DNA of 64,000 bases from Limnoglobus roseus (lineage in GTDB: Bacteria > Planctomycetota > Planctomycetia > Gemmatales > Gemmataceae). The position numbers were made by a program, and so were the translations under genes. Shown here piece by piece: positions 26,645 to 35,587 of this stretch (positions are counted from its first letter, which is position 1; each line of letters starts with the position of its first letter). The notes under the pieces are model-generated. The model was not told the DNA's origin, made no database searches, and saw only the letters and a program-made list of their open reading frames with translations. The DNA lies in contig NZ_CP042425.1 in NCBI RefSeq assembly GCF_008254045.1, positions 8,942,163-9,006,162 on the forward strand. Direction: 5' to 3'.

Positions 26645-27495
26645 GCCTCGGTTCTGTCTGACAGGGCGTCGCAACTCGTAGACGGGCCGGCGGAAGGAGT
26701 TCCCGCCGTGCCCCGCCGTCACGAGTTGACCGACGCCCAGTGGGCCTTGGTCGAGCCGCTCCTGCCCCCGCCGTCCCGCGGCCGCCGGTGGGCCGACCAC
26801 CGGGCGGTCGTGGGCGGCGGTCCTGTACGGGGCCGCCACCGGCGTCCCGTGGCGGGACCTGCCGGAGCGGGACGGGCCATGGCCGGCGGTGTACGAGCGG
26901 TTCCGGCGGCGGGACGGCGGCACGTGGGCCGCCATCCCGCGGGCGTTGCAGGCCGGGCGGGCGAGTTCGGGCTCATCGACGGGTCGCGGTTCGGCGTCGA
27001 CGCGACCATCGCCCGGGCCAGCCGTTCGGCGGCCGGGGCGAAAAGGGGGGCCGACAGCCGAGCCGGCCGACCACGCCTTGGGCCGGGGTCGCGGCGGGCT
27101 CGGGACGAAGGTGAACCGGGTGGCGTGCGGCAACGCCCGGCCGGTCGGCGTCGCCCTCACCCCGGCGGACGCCGGCGAGACGGCCGGGCTGGACGCCGCC
27201 CTCGACTCGGTGTCCGTCCCCCGGCCGGGGACAAGGGGTACGACCACCCGCCCGTCCGCCGCCGGCCGCACCCCCGCCACCGGTTGAACCGGGGCCGGCC
27301 GTTCGGGTTCGACCGGGCGGCGTACCGCCCGCCGGCGGAACGTGGTCGAGCGGTGTATCAGGTGGCGGAAGGAGAACCGCCGCCGGCGACCCGGTACGAG
27401 AAGTCGGCCGTCAGCGACTTGGCGGTAGCCCACGTGGCCATGATCCGACAATATCTCAAGCGGGTCACCGAAACCTTGTCAGACAGAACCTAGGC
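26645..27495 (+). mobile_element. Degenerate IS5-family-like insertion sequence
   Basis: The terminal inverted repeats are visible: GGTTCTGTCTGACA at 26650-26663 and its complement at 27477-27490, extendable outward to about 18 bp with one mismatch (GCCT.GGTTCTG). They enclose a transposase remnant. The element is about 850 bp and abuts the 3' end of the decayed kinase. I see no clear target-site duplication. Confidence 0.65.
26708..27466 (+). pseudogene. IS5-like DDE transposase, multiply frameshifted
   Basis: The GTG at 26708 has AAGGAG upstream and begins VPRRHELTDAQWALVEPLLP, the canonical IS5-type N-terminus. The rest is spread over all three frames: GAATGVPWRDLPERDGPWPA, then EFGLIDGSRFGVDATIARA (first Asp), LGRGRGGLGTKVNRV, GDKGYD (second Asp), RRRNVVERCIRWRKENRR (Glu). 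The order is correct for a DDE transposase. At least five shifts within 760 bp mean it cannot make an active enzyme. Confidence 0.75.
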
Positions 27496-28045
27496 GAGGC
27501 GGGGGGGACGGGCCACCATCACCCCGCCCCGACGCTCTTATTCGATGAACACCCCTCGCGGCGGTGTCGAAGACGTTGAATTCAAACGTCGCAGGCTGCC
27601 ACGAAGATGCCGTTGTGGAGCGTCTGCTCGAACGCGAAGAAGTTCGTGGATACCTTCGTAGGTGGCCCTGCCAAGTACGTGCCGTCGAACCCGGCCACAC
27701 GTGGGCCGCCCTCTTCAGGGTGACGACTTGGTCGGGCACGCCGTTGAAGTTGGCCGTCGCAGTCCGCACCCCACCGGCGAAACCGTCGAACGGCGTGACG
27801 TCATCGGGGTTGAACAGTTGGGGCCGTCCCGCCTTAACCCCACGGCAAACAGCGGGGCGGCTGGTCCCGAGCCGAACTGCCGGTTCCCGACACCCCCTCG
27901 ACGGGAATCTTCTGCTCGTGTGACCGCGCCCCGGGCGATAAGGGAGCTAGCCGTTCGTACCGATCGAACGACGGAGAACAACTCCTAGCTTTGCGGGCTG
28001 AAGAATCTCATCGATCACAGTCAACTCTCGCGAAGTTGAAGGACG
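27496..28045. other. 550-bp gap after IS element
   Basis: It contains the FG-GAP-like fragment (27570-27850) and nothing else recognisable. It ends at the stop codon of the RND pump. Confidence 0.5.
27570..27850 (-). pseudogene. Fragment of an FG-GAP/VCBS-like surface-protein repeat
   Basis: On the minus strand one frame reads LFNPDDVTPFDGFAGGVRTA followed by NFNGVPDQVV. A second frame continues VAGFDGTYLAGPPTKVSTNF, then FAFEQTLHNGIFVAACDV and a stop. These are recognisable as the planctomycete repeat with FxGGVRVAxxDVNGDGVPD spacing, here with the DG deleted and a frameshift. There is no start or complete frame, so this is a remnant. Confidence 0.55.
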
Positions 28046-31000
28046 CTAATTGACCACGATATCGCCCTGGGTCTCCGTCGCCTCTTTGGCCTGGGTGCTA
28101 GCAGGTGTGCCCTGGCTCTGTGAGAAGGATGCTCTGGTTCCCCGTAGCCGTTCGAGGACGGTGTAGAAGACGGGGGTGAAGAAGAGCCCGAACACGGTTA
28201 CGCCGATCATGCCGGAGAAGACCGCCGTGCCGAGGGCTCGTCGCATTTCGGCCCCGGCCCCCTCGGCCGTCACGAGCGGCAGCACGCCGAAGATGAACGC
28301 AAAGCTCGTCATCAGGATCGGCCGCAGCCGTTGCTTCGCCGCGGCGACGGCCGCGTCCCACCGCTCCGCCCCCTCGGCCCTTTTCTGCTTGGCGAACTCG
28401 ACGATCAGGATCGCGTTCTTGCACGCCAGGCCGACGAGCACGACGAGGCCGATCTGCGTGAACACGTTCAGGTCGAGGTTGGCGATCAGGATGCCGGCCA
28501 CCGCGAACAAGAGGCACATCGGCACGATCAACACGACGGCCAGGGGCAGCAGGAAGCTCTCGTACAGGAACGCCAGGACCAGGAACGCCAATAGCGTGCT
28601 CAGGCCGAATACGAGCAGTGTCGTGTCGCCGACGAACTCGAACACTCCGGGGATTCGCACGACGGTGCTGGCGGCGAGTTGCTGCTGGTAGGCCATGTCG
28701 GTCCACTCGTAGCTCATGCCGTCGGGCAGCTCCCGCTTCGCGATCACCTCCACCTTCGCCGTCGCCTCGCCGGAACTGATTACGGAGGGCACCGTGAAGC
28801 CGTTCACGTCGGCCGCGGTGACCATGTTGTAGCGGTTCACCTTCGTCGGCCCGCTGACCTCGGCCACGTTCACCACGCTCGCCAACGAGGCCATGCCGCC
28901 GTCGGCCGTGCGGACCTTGATCGCACCGATGTCCTCCTTGCGGGCCCGCGACGTGGCGTCGGCCATCACGTTCACCTGCCAGTTGCGGTTCTCCAGCGTC
29001 ACGTCGTTGACGTACAGCGACCCCAGGTACACCTGTAGGGCGTCCTTCACCGACTTGTCGCTGATGCCCATCTTGTAGCACCGCTCGCGGTCGATCAGCA
29101 CCCGGTACTGCGGGGCGGCTGACCGGAACGTGCTGAACGCCACCGGGATGCCCGGCTCCCGCATGGCGGCGAGCGACACGTTCTGGGCCGCCCCTTCCAG
29201 TGGGCCAAGGCCGTAGTTGGGGTTGTCGCGGATTTGCAGCTTGAACCCGCCGGCGTTGCCGAGGCCGAGGATCGGCGGGGCACCGAAGGCCGTCACGCTC
29301 GCCTCCTGGATGCCGGCGAACTTCTTGTTCAGGGCGGCCACGATCGCGTCGGCCGACCAGCCCTTCCGTTCCTCGTGCGGCAGGAACGAACTGTAGATGC
29401 CGGCCGTGTTCGACAGGTTGGCCGACGACAGCACCGAGTACCCGGTAACGCCGAGCGTGTGGTAAAGGCCGGGCTGTCCCTTCGAGGCGTCTCGCTTGCC
29501 GTCCGGCCCGACCGGGCCGAGCAGGATGTCGTGAACTTGGTCCACAACCTTCTGCGTTCGCTCCAGCGAGGCGCCTTCGGGCAGTTCGATGTTGATGACC
29601 ATGTAGCCCTGGTCCTGCTGCGGGATGAACCCGCCGGGTACGCGGGAGAAGCCGTAGCCAGTGAGGCCGAGCAGGGCGACGTAGGCAAGCAGCACGACGA
29701 GCGACACGCGAATAAGCCGGGCGACGGCGGCGCCGAAGACGTTCGACGCCCACTCGAACCCGCGGTTGAACAGGCGGAAGAACCAGCCGAGCGTCACATT
29801 GAGTACGCGCTGGACCGGGTCTGGCTTCGCCCCGTGCGGCTTCAGCAGGATCGGGCAGAGGGCCGGGCTGAGCGTCAGCGAGTTGACGGCCGAGAGCAGC
29901 GTGCTGACGGCCACGGTGACGGCGAATTGTTTGAAGAACAGCCCGGTGATGCCGGGGATGACGGCCGCCGGCAGGAACACGCTCGCCAGCACGAGCGACA
30001 CGCCGATGATCGCGCCGCTGACTTCGTGCATCGCTTTCTCGGTCGCCGCCTGTGGCGACAGCCCGGCGGCGATGTGAACTTCGACCGCTTCGACCACGAC
30101 AATCGCGTCGTCCACGACGATGCCGATGGCGAGCACGAGGCCGAACAACGTCAGGTTGTTGATCGAGTACCCGAAGGCGTACATCGCCGCCAGCGTGCCG
30201 ATCAGCGCCACCGGGATCGCCAGCATCGGGATGAGCGCGGCCCGCCAGTTCTGAATGAACACGAGTACCACGAGGGCGACGAGCGCGACCGCCTCGAAGA
30301 GCGTTTGCACGACCGCGGCGACCGAGTCCTGGATGAACGTGGTGGGGTTGAACACCACGTCGTACTTGATCCCCTGGCGGGTCAGTTCCGGCTTCAGGTC
30401 CTCCATCTTCTTCCGCACGGCGCGGGCCGTGTCGAGGGCGTTCGCCCCCGGCAACTGGAACACCGGGAAAGCGACGGCCGGCTTGCCGTCGGACATGGCG
30501 AACGTGTCGTAGCTGCGGGCGCCGAGTTCGACGCCGCCCTCGCGGACGCCGTCGACGACACGGGCGTCGCGGACCACGTCCCGCAGGCGGACGATCTGCT
30601 CGCCGCTGCTCTTCACCACGATCGCCTCGAACGCGGCCGCGTCCGGCAGGCGGCCGTCGGCGGTGACGACGAACTGGAAGTTCTGCCCCCGCGGGGCCGG
30701 CGGGGCGCCGATCTGCCCGCTGGCCACGCTCAGGTTCTGCTGCGCGACGGCCCGCGTCACGTCGTCCACGCTCAGGCTGAAGTCGTTCATCTTGGCCGGG
30801 TCGAGCCACACGCGGATCGAGTACTCCCGCTCGCCGAAGATGAACACGTCGCCGACGCCCTGGACGCGGGCCAGGTCGTCCTTCACGTTGATGCGGCCGT
30901 AGTTCGAGAGGGTGAGCTGGTCCTTCAGCGGCTTGCCCGTCTTCGGGTCGTCCTCGGAGATGAGCGTGACGACGAGCAAGATCGCAGTGGATTGCTTCTT

Positions 31001-31387
31001 CGTGATGACGCCGATCTGCTTCACCACGTCCGGCAGCCTTGGGGTGGCGATGGCGACGCGGTTCTGCACCAGCACCTGAGCCATGTCCGGGTCGGTGCCG
31101 ACCTTGAACGTCACGGTGAGCCGCATGCCGCCGTCGTTGGTGCACTGGCTCTCCATGTACAGCATGTTCTCGACGCCGTTGACCTGCTCCTCGATCGGCT
31201 GGGCGACCTCGGCAGCCACCTTCTCGGCGTTCTGGCCGGGGTACGTGGCGGTGATGACCACTTGTGGCGGCACCACGTCCGGGTACTGCGAGATCGGCAG
31301 CGTGGTCAGCGCGAGCAGGCCGCCGATGACGATCAGCAGGGCGAGCACGATCGCGGCGACCGGGCGTGTGATGAAGTAGTGGGCCAT
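28046..31387 (-). CDS. RND efflux pump inner-membrane protein (HAE1/AcrB type)
   Basis: 1113 aa, normal for a hydrophobe/amphiphile efflux RND transporter. N-terminal FITRPVAAIVLALLIVIGGL (TM1) and PISQYPDVVPPQVVITATYP are family signatures. Two halves each hold a large periplasmic loop and six TM helices. The proton-relay aspartates sit in GIVVDDAIVVVEAVE (TM4), and GLACKNAILIVEFA marks TM10-11. It would export drugs or other amphiphiles driven by the proton gradient, with the adaptor encoded 15 bases upstream on the same strand. No outer-membrane channel gene is adjacent, so a TolC-like partner must be elsewhere. The ATG at 31387 is the family start. Confidence 0.93.
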   Translation of the reverse strand: MAHYFITRPVAAIVLALLIVIGGLLALTTLPISQYPDVVPPQVVITATYPGQNAEKVAAEVAQPIEEQVNGVENMLYMESQCTNDGGMRLTVTFKVGTDPDMAQVLVQNRVAIATPRLPDVVKQIGVITKKQSTAILLVVTLISEDDPKTGKPLKDQLTLSNYGRINVKDDLARVQGVGDVFIFGEREYSIRVWLDPAKMNDFSLSVDDVTRAVAQQNLSVASGQIGAPPAPRGQNFQFVVTADGRLPDAAAFEAIVVKSSGEQIVRLRDVVRDARVVDGVREGGVELGARSYDTFAMSDGKPAVAFPVFQLPGANALDTARAVRKKMEDLKPELTRQGIKYDVVFNPTTFIQDSVAAVVQTLFEAVALVALVVLVFIQNWRAALIPMLAIPVALIGTLAAMYAFGYSINNLTLFGLVLAIGIVVDDAIVVVEAVEVHIAAGLSPQAATEKAMHEVSGAIIGVSLVLASVFLPAAVIPGITGLFFKQFAVTVAVSTLLSAVNSLTLSPALCPILLKPHGAKPDPVQRVLNVTLGWFFRLFNRGFEWASNVFGAAVARLIRVSLVVLLAYVALLGLTGYGFSRVPGGFIPQQDQGYMVINIELPEGASLERTQKVVDQVHDILLGPVGPDGKRDASKGQPGLYHTLGVTGYSVLSSANLSNTAGIYSSFLPHEERKGWSADAIVAALNKKFAGIQEASVTAFGAPPILGLGNAGGFKLQIRDNPNYGLGPLEGAAQNVSLAAMREPGIPVAFSTFRSAAPQYRVLIDRERCYKMGISDKSVKDALQVYLGSLYVNDVTLENRNWQVNVMADATSRARKEDIGAIKVRTADGGMASLASVVNVAEVSGPTKVNRYNMVTAADVNGFTVPSVISSGEATAKVEVIAKRELPDGMSYEWTDMAYQQQLAASTVVRIPGVFEFVGDTTLLVFGLSTLLAFLVLAFLYESFLLPLAVVLIVPMCLLFAVAGILIANLDLNVFTQIGLVVLVGLACKNAILIVEFAKQKRAEGAERWDAAVAAAKQRLRPILMTSFAFIFGVLPLVTAEGAGAEMRRALGTAVFSGMIGVTVFGLFFTPVFYTVLERLRGTRASFSQSQGTPASTQAKEATETQGDIVVN

Positions 31388-31402
31388 GGCGGTGTTCCGG
31401 AC

Positions 31403-32689
31403 TTATTTCGGGGTGACCGGGGACGTCTGTTCGGTCGGCTTGACGGCCGCACCGGCTCGGACTCGCAAGAGGCCGTTCACGACGACCTTGTCGGCCGGAG
31501 TCAGGCCCGTCTCGACGACTTGCAACCGCACGCCGTTGATGACGCGGACCGGGCCGGTCGTGATCGGCCGAAACTCGGCCACGTCTTGGCCGTCCTTCGG
31601 GACGACGACGTACACGAACTTCTGCTGCTGCCGGGTGCCGACGGCGATTTCGGGAATCGTGACCTTCCGCGCCGGCGGGCCGGCGAGGGCCTTCACGCGA
31701 ATGGAGTCACCGGGCGAGAGCCGCTGGTCGAGGTTCGGGAACACGCCCCGAACTTCGCGGGTGGCAGTACCGCGGGCGATCTCCGGGGAGACGTAGTTGA
31801 CGTAGCCCTCGACCGGGTAGCCGGTGTCGGTCTTGCCGCCGATCCAGCACTTGAGGGCGTGGATGCGGGGGTCGGGCAGCGTCTTGTCGTCGTAGATCAG
31901 CCTCCGGTAGGTCAGCGAGGTCATCTCGTCGAGGTCCCAGTAGGCGTACACCGGGTTGAGCGACACCACCCGGCACAGGATCGTCTGGCCGCTGGCCACG
32001 AGGTTGCCCTCGGTGATGAGCGTGCGGCTGATCCGCCCCTGGACTTGGTCCGGCGGCGTGCTCATCGTCACGTTCTCCGGGGCCGTGATGTCGCTAGCGT
32101 TCAGCCGGATGGTGCAGTTGTTCCGGTCGAACTCGGCCTTCCGCAGCGCGGCCTTGGCCGCGTCGCGGGCGGCGGCGGCCGAATCTCGGCCGGCCGTCGC
32201 CGCCTGGAAGTTGGACGTGGCGGCGGTCAGCTCACTCTTCGCCTTGTCGTACTCCTGCTGGGACGCGCTCCCATCGGCTTTGAGCTTTTCCTGGCGGTCG
32301 TACTCCAGTTTCGCCAGCGACTGCCGTTCGCGTGCGGTCAGACTGTCGGCGTCGCCCCGTTTGAGCGATGCCTCGGACGTGGCCAGGTTCGCCTTCGCGT
32401 TCAGCAGGGCCGCCTCGTAGGGTTCCGGGTCGATCTCGTACAACACGTCGCCGGGCCGCACGATCTGTCCATCCTTGAACTTGATGACCTTGAGGTAGCC
32501 GGTGACTTGCGCCCGAACCTCCAGTTCGCGGGCCGCTTTCAGGTAGCCAGTGAACTCGAAATACGTGTCGAGTTCGCGTTCCATCGGGTGCTCGACCGTC
32601 ACGACGGGCGGTTCCGGCGGCGCGACCGGTGGCCCCTTGCCGCCGCAGCCGACGGCCAGCAGGATGCAGAACGGTAGGTAACGGGTCAT
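31403..32689 (-). CDS. RND efflux periplasmic adaptor lipoprotein (membrane fusion protein)
   Basis: 428 aa. The ATG at 32689 begins MTRYLPFCILLAVGCGGKG with a lipobox (LAVGC), so it is anchored in the membrane. Features in order: beta-barrel/biotinyl-lipoyl half (TGYLKAARELEVRAQVTGYL, VLYEIDPEPYEAALL), an alpha-hairpin coiled coil with Ala/Lys/Glu heptads (about residues 95-185), then the returning lipoyl half (GRISRTLITEGNLVASGQTI) and the beta-barrel. This is the HlyD/AcrA family. It is transcribed just ahead of the RND pump and bridges pump and outer membrane channel. Confidence 0.9.
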   Translation of the reverse strand: MTRYLPFCILLAVGCGGKGPPVAPPEPPVVTVEHPMERELDTYFEFTGYLKAARELEVRAQVTGYLKVIKFKDGQIVRPGDVLYEIDPEPYEAALLNAKANLATSEASLKRGDADSLTARERQSLAKLEYDRQEKLKADGSASQQEYDKAKSELTAATSNFQAATAGRDSAAAARDAAKAALRKAEFDRNNCTIRLNASDITAPENVTMSTPPDQVQGRISRTLITEGNLVASGQTILCRVVSLNPVYAYWDLDEMTSLTYRRLIYDDKTLPDPRIHALKCWIGGKTDTGYPVEGYVNYVSPEIARGTATREVRGVFPNLDQRLSPGDSIRVKALAGPPARKVTIPEIAVGTRQQQKFVYVVVPKDGQDVAEFRPITTGPVRVINGVRLQVVETGLTPADKVVVNGLLRVRAGAAVKPTEQTSPVTPK

Positions 32690-33086
32690 AGCAGAGCCGC
32701 CCCTCGCGGGTTCGGGGAAACGAAGGCCATACCACCAAGATCGGTGGCGAGGCCAGAATTTCGAGATCGGCCAGTTGAATCTGGAAGAACTACCGCCGTC
32801 CGGGCGCGGTCTTTCGACACTCCTCCCCCATTTATAAGCGTAAGGGACGGACACCGGCGAGCGGGTGTATGATTCGTCAGCCGCTTCTGCGATTCGCAGA
32901 CGGCCGCTCGGGTGAAGTTCGATCCCGTCACCGAGGCCAGATTACCCAGTGGTAGTTGCCGCGTCGGTACTCGGCCAACCCCGACACAAAAACAAACGAG
33001 GCATAAGCCGGGTGTTTTGTCCGATCGACGGCGACGGCCCGCTCGGCAAGCGTGACGGCCTGATGAACTTCGCAGAGCACAGGCAG
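32690..33086. other. 397-bp gap upstream of the RND operon
   Basis: The promoter of the adaptor-pump operon should lie here. A small 6-bp hairpin (32886-32900) is present. No gene and no recognisable regulator site. Confidence 0.4.
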
Positions 33087-34040
33087 TTAAGGCTTCGTCG
33101 AACGGAACCGGACGCGGTAGTCGGCCGGCGGCACCTTCACCACTCGCAGGAACGACCGCCGCATCGAGTTGCCGCTGCCGAACCCGCACTGCTTCGCGAC
33201 GAGTTCCAAGCCGGCGTCGGATTCCTCCAGCCGCTGCCGCGCGGCCTCCACTCGCACCCGCTCGACGTACCGGGCTGGGGTTGTGCCGACCTCCCGCGTG
33301 AACGCTCGGGCGAAGTTCCGGGGGCTCATATGAGCCCGGGCGGCGAGGCCCTCGACCGACAGATCAGCCGCCGGGTTGGCGACGATCCACGCCTGCAAAT
33401 CGCGGAGCGGCTGTCGGTCGGCCGTCTGGAGTTCGAGTGCTGCCGAGAACTGCGATTGGCCGCCTGGGCGGCGGACGAAAAGCACCAACTGCCGGGCCAC
33501 CCGCATCGCCGCCTGCCGACCGAGGTCCTCTTCCATCAACGCCAGGGCCAGGTCCATCCCGGCCGTTACCCCAGCCGACGTGTACACGTTTCCGTCCTTG
33601 ACGAAGATCGGGTCCGGGGCAACGGTCACCCGTGGGTACTCCCGAGCCAGTTGTTCGCACCATCCCCAGTGGGTGGTGGCCCGCCGCCCGTCCAGCAACC
33701 CGGCCGCGGCCAAGACGAACGCCCCGGTGCAGATCGAGCCGACCCGCCGGGCAGTCGCGGCCAGCCGCCTGACGGGCGAAAGGAAGGCCGGATCGGCGCA
33801 CGCCGCGTGAACTCCTAGTCCACCGGCCACCAGCAGCGTGTCGACCGGGCCTCGTACCCGCGACAGGTCGTCGGCAATCAACCGCAGCCCGGAACTAGAC
33901 CCGAACTGACCGCCGCCCGGTGTGGCCGCCCGCAAGGCGTAGTGATCGTGACCGCCCTCGGTAAACACCTCCCACGGGCCGACCAGGTCGAGTGCCTGGA
34001 CCCTCTCGAAGCACACCAGCACCACGCTCCGCTTCGCCAC
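33087..34040 (-). CDS. GlxA-family transcriptional regulator (DJ-1/PfpI-like domain plus AraC HTH)
   Basis: 317 aa. Residues 5-170 are a DJ-1/PfpI class-I glutamine-amidotransferase-like domain (LVGPWEVFTEGG, VAGGLGVHAACAD, GSICTGAFVLAAAGLLDGRR with Cys in the nucleophile-elbow position). Residues 215-315 are an AraC-type DNA-binding domain (AARAHMSPRNFARAFTREVG, LVAKQCGFGSGNSMRRSFLR, PPADYRVRF). GTG start at 34040 with GGGGAGGG 7 bases upstream. Regulators of this type often control a divergent transporter gene, and a stub of one (34275-34373) remains here. The signal is unknown. Confidence 0.88.
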   Translation of the reverse strand: MAKRSVVLVCFERVQALDLVGPWEVFTEGGHDHYALRAATPGGGQFGSSSGLRLIADDLSRVRGPVDTLLVAGGLGVHAACADPAFLSPVRRLAATARRVGSICTGAFVLAAAGLLDGRRATTHWGWCEQLAREYPRVTVAPDPIFVKDGNVYTSAGVTAGMDLALALMEEDLGRQAAMRVARQLVLFVRRPGGQSQFSAALELQTADRQPLRDLQAWIVANPAADLSVEGLAARAHMSPRNFARAFTREVGTTPARYVERVRVEAARQRLEESDAGLELVAKQCGFGSGNSMRRSFLRVVKVPPADYRVRFRSTKP

Positions 34041-34428
34041 AACTCCGCCCTCCCCACGTGAGTGGCTATGCCTCGCACAACATGGCAGGATTTGCTGTCT
34101 CTATGTCATTTTACAATACGGGACACCAGTATAGAATTTGGCAGCCGGGCAAGAAAAGTCGCCGACCAGGCCAGGCCCTTCTGGCCGAGATCAAAGCAAC
34201 GAAACCCCGGGCGGAATACGTGAGGTCCTGTACTCGGCGGGATACATCAAGGCACTGGCTTGAAGGGTTTTGTCGTGGATCGCCACCTGCTTACGCTCGC
34301 CCTCGGGATGTTTGCCTTGGGGACCGACAGCTTAGTTGTGGCCGGCATCCTTCAGCAGGTTTCACGGGGATAGACAGTCCCCGCGGGACCGTTCGCCAAA
34401 ACGATCGTTGTCGAAACCAGGAATTACG
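34041..34428. other. Gap with AT-rich promoter region and an MFS stub
   Basis: 34080-34145 is AT-rich and is the likely promoter of the GlxA-type regulator. The remainder holds the MFS remnant at 34275-34373. No other gene is seen. Confidence 0.45.
34275..34373 (+). pseudogene. N-terminal stub of an MFS transporter
   Basis: The GTG at 34275 opens VDRHLLTLALGMFALGTDSL, followed by VVAGILQQVSRG and TAG. This is the first transmembrane helix and motif of an AraJ/sugar-efflux-type MFS permease, which normally has about 390-400 residues. Everything after helix 1 is deleted; ogt begins 55 bases later. Its position divergent from a GlxA-type regulator fits a lost regulated transporter. Confidence 0.6.
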
Positions 34429-34944
34429 ATGAGCCACGTGCACAAGACGATGAAATCGCCTATCGGGCAACTCACACTCGTTGCGAGCGACCGGGGGCTG
34501 GCAGCGGTCCTCTGGGAACACGACGACCAGCAGCGCGTGCGGATTGTGGCCGGGCCGGTCGCCACAGGACACCCGGTTCTCGTCGAGACCGAGCGGCAAC
34601 TCACCGAGTACTTCGCGGGCGAGCGGAAGGTGTTCTCGGTCGCACTCGATTTCGCCGTCGGCACACCGTTCCAGCAGCAAGTATGGCGAGCCTTGCTCGC
34701 CATACCGTTCGGCGAGACTCGCAGCTACGGCGACCTGGCGCGACTGCTCGGGCGGCCGAAGGCCGTTCGCGCGGTCGGGGCAGCCAACGGGAAGAACCCG
34801 ATCGCAATTATCGGCCCGTGCCACCGGGTGATCGGGTCGTCCGGCAAATTGACGGGGTACGCCGGCGGGCTGGCCGCAAAGGCCCTGTTGCTTCGGCTGG
34901 AGGGCGTGGCCGGTGACGCCCTCAACACCCGATATGTCGCGTGA
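34429..34944 (+). CDS. ogt: Methylated-DNA-[protein]-cysteine S-methyltransferase
   Basis: 171 aa. It directly reverses O6-alkylguanine damage by transferring the alkyl group to its own cysteine. The acceptor motif IGPCHRVIGSSGKLTGYAGG is intact. The winged-helix DNA-binding part is QQQVWRALLAIPFGETRSYG, and KAVRAVGAANGKNP follows. The N-terminal ribonuclease-like domain is short, and the length fits the Ogt class with no Ada regulatory domain. Start ATG 34429 with AGGA 8 bases upstream. The mug gene begins at or around its stop codon, so the two form a small DNA repair operon. Confidence 0.92.
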   Translation: MSHVHKTMKSPIGQLTLVASDRGLAAVLWEHDDQQRVRIVAGPVATGHPVLVETERQLTEYFAGERKVFSVALDFAVGTPFQQQVWRALLAIPFGETRSYGDLARLLGRPKAVRAVGAANGKNPIAIIGPCHRVIGSSGKLTGYAGGLAAKALLLRLEGVAGDALNTRYVA

Positions 34945-34951
34945 GAACAGC

Positions 34952-35485
34952 ATGGACGTCGTAACCGGGTACGACCCAGACATCCTCGCCCGGGGCCTCA
35001 ACGTGATCTTTTGCGGTATCAACCCGGCCGCGAGTGCCGTGGCGGCGGGCCGGAATTTTTCCGACCCGCGCAACCGATTCTGGCAAGCGATCCATCTCGC
35101 CGGGTTCACCGACGTTCGACTCCAGCCGGAAGATGAGCGTCGCTTGCTCGAATTCGGCTGCGGCGTCACGGCCGTCGTGCGGCGACCGACCCGGCGGGCG
35201 GACGAGGTGTTGCCGGAAGAGTTCAAAAAGGCACGGCCGGATTTTGAAGCCAAGATGCGGCGGTACGCGCCGCGGTCGATCGCCTTCCTCGGGAAGCGGG
35301 CCTATTCCGCCATCCTCGGGTCGGCCGGGGTCGGTTGGGGACAGCAGCCGACGGAATTCGCGGGCGCGATGACATGGGTCCTTCCCAATCCGAGCGGCCT
35401 CAACCGGGGCTATACTCTGAACGGCCTCATCAGTGCTTACTCCGCCTCGCGGCGTCGGCTTTGCGAACCGATGCGGCCCTGGTGA
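34952..35485 (+). CDS. mug: G:T/U mismatch-specific uracil/thymine DNA glycosylase
   Basis: 177 aa. It removes uracil or ethenocytosine mispaired with guanine. The active-site block VIFCGINPAASAVAAG contains the catalytic Asn of the Mug family, and the DNA-intercalation motif WVLPNPSGLNR is intact. AHPANRFW-type sequence appears as SDPRNRFWQAIHLAGFTDV. The start is uncertain: 34952 (MDVVTGYDPDILARGL) fits the family N-terminus best, but 34934 and 34913 are also in frame and would overlap the end of ogt. Tight linkage with ogt suggests co-expression. Confidence 0.9.
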   Translation: MDVVTGYDPDILARGLNVIFCGINPAASAVAAGRNFSDPRNRFWQAIHLAGFTDVRLQPEDERRLLEFGCGVTAVVRRPTRRADEVLPEEFKKARPDFEAKMRRYAPRSIAFLGKRAYSAILGSAGVGWGQQPTEFAGAMTWVLPNPSGLNRGYTLNGLISAYSASRRRLCEPMRPW

Positions 35486-35587
35486 ACACAAACTGGCGAT
35501 CCACCGGCTCACTATTTTCCGTGGGCCGCTCGCGGCGTCGAACTCTCTTTCGCCCGCATCGGGCCTGGACCCGAGTGCCCGTGCGCC

